A DNA stretch of 16,290 nt, taken from assembly GCA_004299215.1 (NCBI GenBank), contig SCTD01000630.1, positions 1 to 16,290 of the forward strand, in the 5' to 3' direction. Positions 14,269 to 16,290 of this stretch are shown here, in pieces (position 1 is the first letter of the stretch; every line of letters begins with the position of its first letter). A model generated the notes under the pieces. It saw only the letters and a program-made list of their open reading frames with translations, was not told the origin of the DNA and ran no database searches. This DNA is from Frankiales bacterium. GTDB lineage: Bacteria; Actinomycetota; Actinomycetes; Mycobacteriales; SCTD01. Both the position numbers and the translations under genes were made by a program.

Positions 14269-14711
14269 GTCGGGCGGAGCACCCCGCGCAGTCGCCGGAT
14301 GGCGTCGGCCAGCGCGGCGCGCGCCGCCGGACCGTGCGCGGCGAACCAGTCCGGGACGTCCTCGACCAGGTCGTCGTACGCCTCGCCGAGGTCCTCGCCG
14401 GCCAGCGCGTGACCGGCGACCGGGTCGTCGAAGAGCAGGTGCCAGAGCTCGGAGACCTCGGCCGTCGAGGGCAGCGGCATGCCCTGCGACAGCCACCCGC
14501 CGAGGTCGAGGTCGATCTCGTCGGGCAGGTCGTCCTGCAGCGTCAGCCCGTGCTCCTGGGCGTGGTGCTCCAGCCCGGCCCGGCTGGAGAACACCGGGAC
14601 GTGCCCGTGCGTGCGGAGCAGCACGTCGGTCTCGCTGTCGTCGTCCACGACCCATCCGGCGTGCCAGCGGGTGTCGCCGTCGATGAGGAGGACCTCGTAG
14701 AGATCAGACAC
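14265..14711 (-). CDS. Acidic 148-residue protein of unknown function inside carotenoid operon
   Basis: I do not recognise this protein. It is 148 residues, strongly acidic in the middle (DDLPDEIDLDLGGWL, about 57-71), and lacks TM segments or a signal peptide. The N-terminal part (LYEVLLIDGDTRWHAGWVVDD) looks like beta strands, and the C-terminal half is helical, with WHLLFDDP and DWFAAHGPAARAALADAIRR. No catalytic or metal-binding pattern is evident. GTG 14711 is chosen over an in-frame upstream ATG because AAGG lies 6 bases before it and the upstream ATG would overlap CrtO by about 107 bases. It overlaps the CrtO stop by 8 bases and the CruF start by 4, so it is certainly co-translated with carotenoid genes. 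Accessory or regulatory function in pigment synthesis is possible; a passenger gene is the alternative. Confidence 0.85.
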   Translation of the reverse strand: MSDLYEVLLIDGDTRWHAGWVVDDDSETDVLLRTHGHVPVFSSRAGLEHHAQEHGLTLQDDLPDEIDLDLGGWLSQGMPLPSTAEVSELWHLLFDDPVAGHALAGEDLGEAYDDLVEDVPDWFAAHGPAARAALADAIRRLRGVLRPT

Positions 14712-16284
14712 GTCGCACCTTCTCGATCGTCCGGGACAGCAGGGAGGGGGAGAGGTCGGCCAGCACGGCGCTCGCGGCCGATCGTCCGCTGGCACCGAAG
14801 ACGCCGCCACCCGGATGGGTGGACGCGCCGCAGAGGTAGAGGCCCGCGAGACCGGGCAGCCGGTAGCCCGCCAGCTCCGGCATCGGCCGCCACATGAACA
14901 TCTGGTCGAAGGACATCTCGACGTGCATGACCTGTCCGGACCGCAGCCCGAGCTCGCGCTCGAGGTCGAGAGGGGTCTGGACGTGCATGTGCTCGACGCT
15001 GCTCGCGAAGCCGGGCGCGACCCGGTCGACGGCCTCGACCAGCTTGGTCCCCTCGCGCTCGGCGATGCCGTCCCAGTGCTCGCCGTTGGACAGGGTGTAG
15101 GGGTGCCACTGGCCCCAGACGGTCACGTTGTGCTTGCCGGCCGGCGCGATCGTGTCGTCGAAGGCGCTGAAGGTCATGGCCAGCGCGGCCGGCTCGGTCG
15201 GGGGCAGGCCCGCGCTGTACTCGCCGTGCGCCCGTCGCAGCGCCTGCCGGGAGGGAGCCAGGAGCTGCATGGACCGGTGCGTCTCGTCGGTGCCGGCGGC
15301 GTACCGGGGGAGCGCGCTCGTGCCCAGCCGCACGACCATGCCGATGCCGTTGCCGGTGCGGATGCTGCGGCGCGCCCGGTCCCCGAGGTCGCCCGGGACG
15401 TCGTCGCCCAGCAGCTCCAGCGTGGTCAGCACGTGGCAGCCCGCGACGACGACGCCGGCGGTCAGGAGCTCACCCGACTCCGTCCGCACACCCGTGACGC
15501 GGTCACCGGAGGTGGTCAGCGCTGCGGCGCCGTCGCCCAGCCGGACCCGTCCGCCGTAGGACTCGAGCCGGGTGCGCAGCGCCTCGCTGAGCATCCCGCT
15601 GCCGCCCTTCGGGTGACCCGGCGGGCGCAGGTGCATGACGGTGTTCCAGCCGACCAGGTCGGCGGTCGCGACCTCGTGCGTGGGCGGGCCGGACTGCGCG
15701 CCCATCCAGGCGAGCGCGGTCTTGAGCCGCTCGTCGTCGAAGTGCTCGTCGAGCAGCGAGTCGGCGCTGGTGAGGAACTGCCGTGACAGCTCCAGACCGT
15801 CCAGCCCGGTCGACCTCCCGACGCCCCACAGGGTGCGGCCGAGGTGGCGCATCGTGGGTGCGCCCTGGAAGGCCTCGAAGACGCGCAGGTTGCGCGCCGA
15901 CCAGTCCTCGACGAAGGCCCGGTAGGCGTCGGCATCACGACTGCCGCAGACGCTCTCGATCGAGGCGCAGGTCCGGTCGAGGTCGACGAAGAAGTGGATC
16001 CCCTCGTCGCCGAAGGGCGCGAAGCCCCAGGGGTCGAGGTCCTGGTACTCCAGACCCGCGTCCTCGAGCTGCAGGTCTTCCACGATCCCGGTGTGCCGGA
16101 CCATGATGTGCGCGCTCGAGCCGCGGTCCATCCGGTAGCCGGGAAAGCGCTCCACGGTCGACACCGCACCGCCGAGGACGGTGTCGCGCTCGACCACCTC
16201 GACGTCCAGGCCGTCGCGGGCGAGGTAGCAGGCGGCGACGAGGCCGTTGTGGCCGGCGCCCACGACGACTGCCCGCTCGGTCAC
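14704..16284 (-). CDS. crtO: CrtO-type carotenoid C-4 ketolase (FAD-dependent)
   Basis: Oxidises C-4 of a beta-ionone ring to a ketone, for example in gamma- or beta-carotene. The 526 residues match the CrtO branch of the CrtI superfamily as I recall it from Rhodococcus and Deinococcus. Shared blocks are VVVGAGHNGLVAACYLA (6-22), GGAVSTVERFPGYRMDRGSS (38-57), LAWMGAQSGPP, PKGGSGMLSEALR, a conserved QTPLDLERELGL, VMHVEMSFDQMFMWRP and the C-terminal GLYLCGASTHPGGGVFGASG. No alignment was run. The GTG at 16284 is only 6 bases from the window edge; GGAGG lies just 1 base before it, too close to serve it, and GTGA there suggests overlap with the stop of another gene upstream. A start outside the window cannot be excluded, though the FAD motif begins at residue 6, so the protein looks complete. 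It is the first visible gene of the pigment operon. Confidence 0.9.
   Translation of the reverse strand: MTERAVVVGAGHNGLVAACYLARDGLDVEVVERDTVLGGAVSTVERFPGYRMDRGSSAHIMVRHTGIVEDLQLEDAGLEYQDLDPWGFAPFGDEGIHFFVDLDRTCASIESVCGSRDADAYRAFVEDWSARNLRVFEAFQGAPTMRHLGRTLWGVGRSTGLDGLELSRQFLTSADSLLDEHFDDERLKTALAWMGAQSGPPTHEVATADLVGWNTVMHLRPPGHPKGGSGMLSEALRTRLESYGGRVRLGDGAAALTTSGDRVTGVRTESGELLTAGVVVAGCHVLTTLELLGDDVPGDLGDRARRSIRTGNGIGMVVRLGTSALPRYAAGTDETHRSMQLLAPSRQALRRAHGEYSAGLPPTEPAALAMTFSAFDDTIAPAGKHNVTVWGQWHPYTLSNGEHWDGIAEREGTKLVEAVDRVAPGFASSVEHMHVQTPLDLERELGLRSGQVMHVEMSFDQMFMWRPMPELAGYRLPGLAGLYLCGASTHPGGGVFGASGRSAASAVLADLSPSLLSRTIEKVRRV
14718..14721 (-). promoter_or_regulatory. Shine-Dalgarno site fixing the start of the 148-residue protein
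   Basis: AAGG on the minus strand, within GAAGGTGCGAC, ends 6 bases before the GTG at 14711. It lies inside the end of crtO and supports this start over one 33 codons further upstream. Confidence 0.5.
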
Positions 16285-16290
16285 GCCTCC

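Noticed and set aside
14712..14810. Upstream in-frame ATG extension of the 148-residue protein
   Set aside because: It would overlap crtO by about 107 bases, adds a Pro/Cys/Arg-rich stretch with shadow-like composition, and ignores the well-spaced AAGG before GTG 14711.
1..16290. CRISPR arrays, tRNA or rRNA genes, insertion sequences, prophage genes
   Set aside because: No regularly spaced repeats, cloverleaf-like sequences, transposase motifs or phage proteins were seen; composition looks uniform throughout.

Overview
The window is very GC-rich (roughly three quarters G+C by eye) with GC-rich third codon positions, many GTG starts, 4-base stop/start overlaps and TANNNT -10 elements placed directly before start codons. 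These traits indicate an actinobacterium. The gene content (SEC-C methionine aminopeptidase, CrtO-type ketolase, CruF hydratase, fused substrate-binding/vWA protein) would suit a pigmented Nocardioides-like or related genus, but that placement is a guess. No mobile element, tRNA, rRNA or CRISPR array was seen, and no gene-free stretch exceeds 300 bases.

Layout. (1) 1-1916, minus: a four-TM small membrane protein overlapping a membrane-anchored multicopper oxidase that runs off the left edge with only its C-terminal tail missing. (2) 2018-3019, minus: a type I methionine aminopeptidase with an N-terminal SEC-C zinc motif. (3) 3146-3952, plus: a stand-alone EAL c-di-GMP phosphodiesterase with all catalytic residues, whose stop codon interlocks with that of the convergent polyprenyl diphosphate synthase (3949-5028, minus). 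(4) 5086-7057, plus: metF, an SRPBCC-fold protein and a CDP-alcohol phosphatidyltransferase, joined by 4-base overlaps. A long inverted repeat at 7058-7126 then separates this operon from the convergent block. (5) 7151-16284, minus: eight closely packed genes. In transcription order these are a CrtO-type carotenoid ketolase, a 148-residue acidic protein of unknown function, a CruF-type carotenoid hydratase, a family 2 glycosyltransferase (CruG-like), a CrtI/CrtD-family desaturase, a membrane-anchored substrate-binding/vWA fusion, a two-TM helical protein and a GAF-SpoIIE-type PP2C phosphatase.

How they work together. CrtO (C-4 ketolation), CruF (1',2'-hydration), a CrtD-type desaturase (3',4') and a glycosyltransferase together are the tailoring steps expected for a keto- and hydroxy-carotenoid, possibly glycosylated, of the deinoxanthin/ketomyxol type. 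The polyprenyl synthase at 3949-5028 could supply the GGPP. Phytoene synthase and a lycopene cyclase are not in the window and would have to lie elsewhere, perhaps just beyond the right edge, where the CrtO start codon appears to overlap the stop of another gene. The last three genes of the block look like a cell-surface sensing and phosphatase module of unknown purpose. Whether they share a transcript with the pigment genes cannot be decided from sequence alone.
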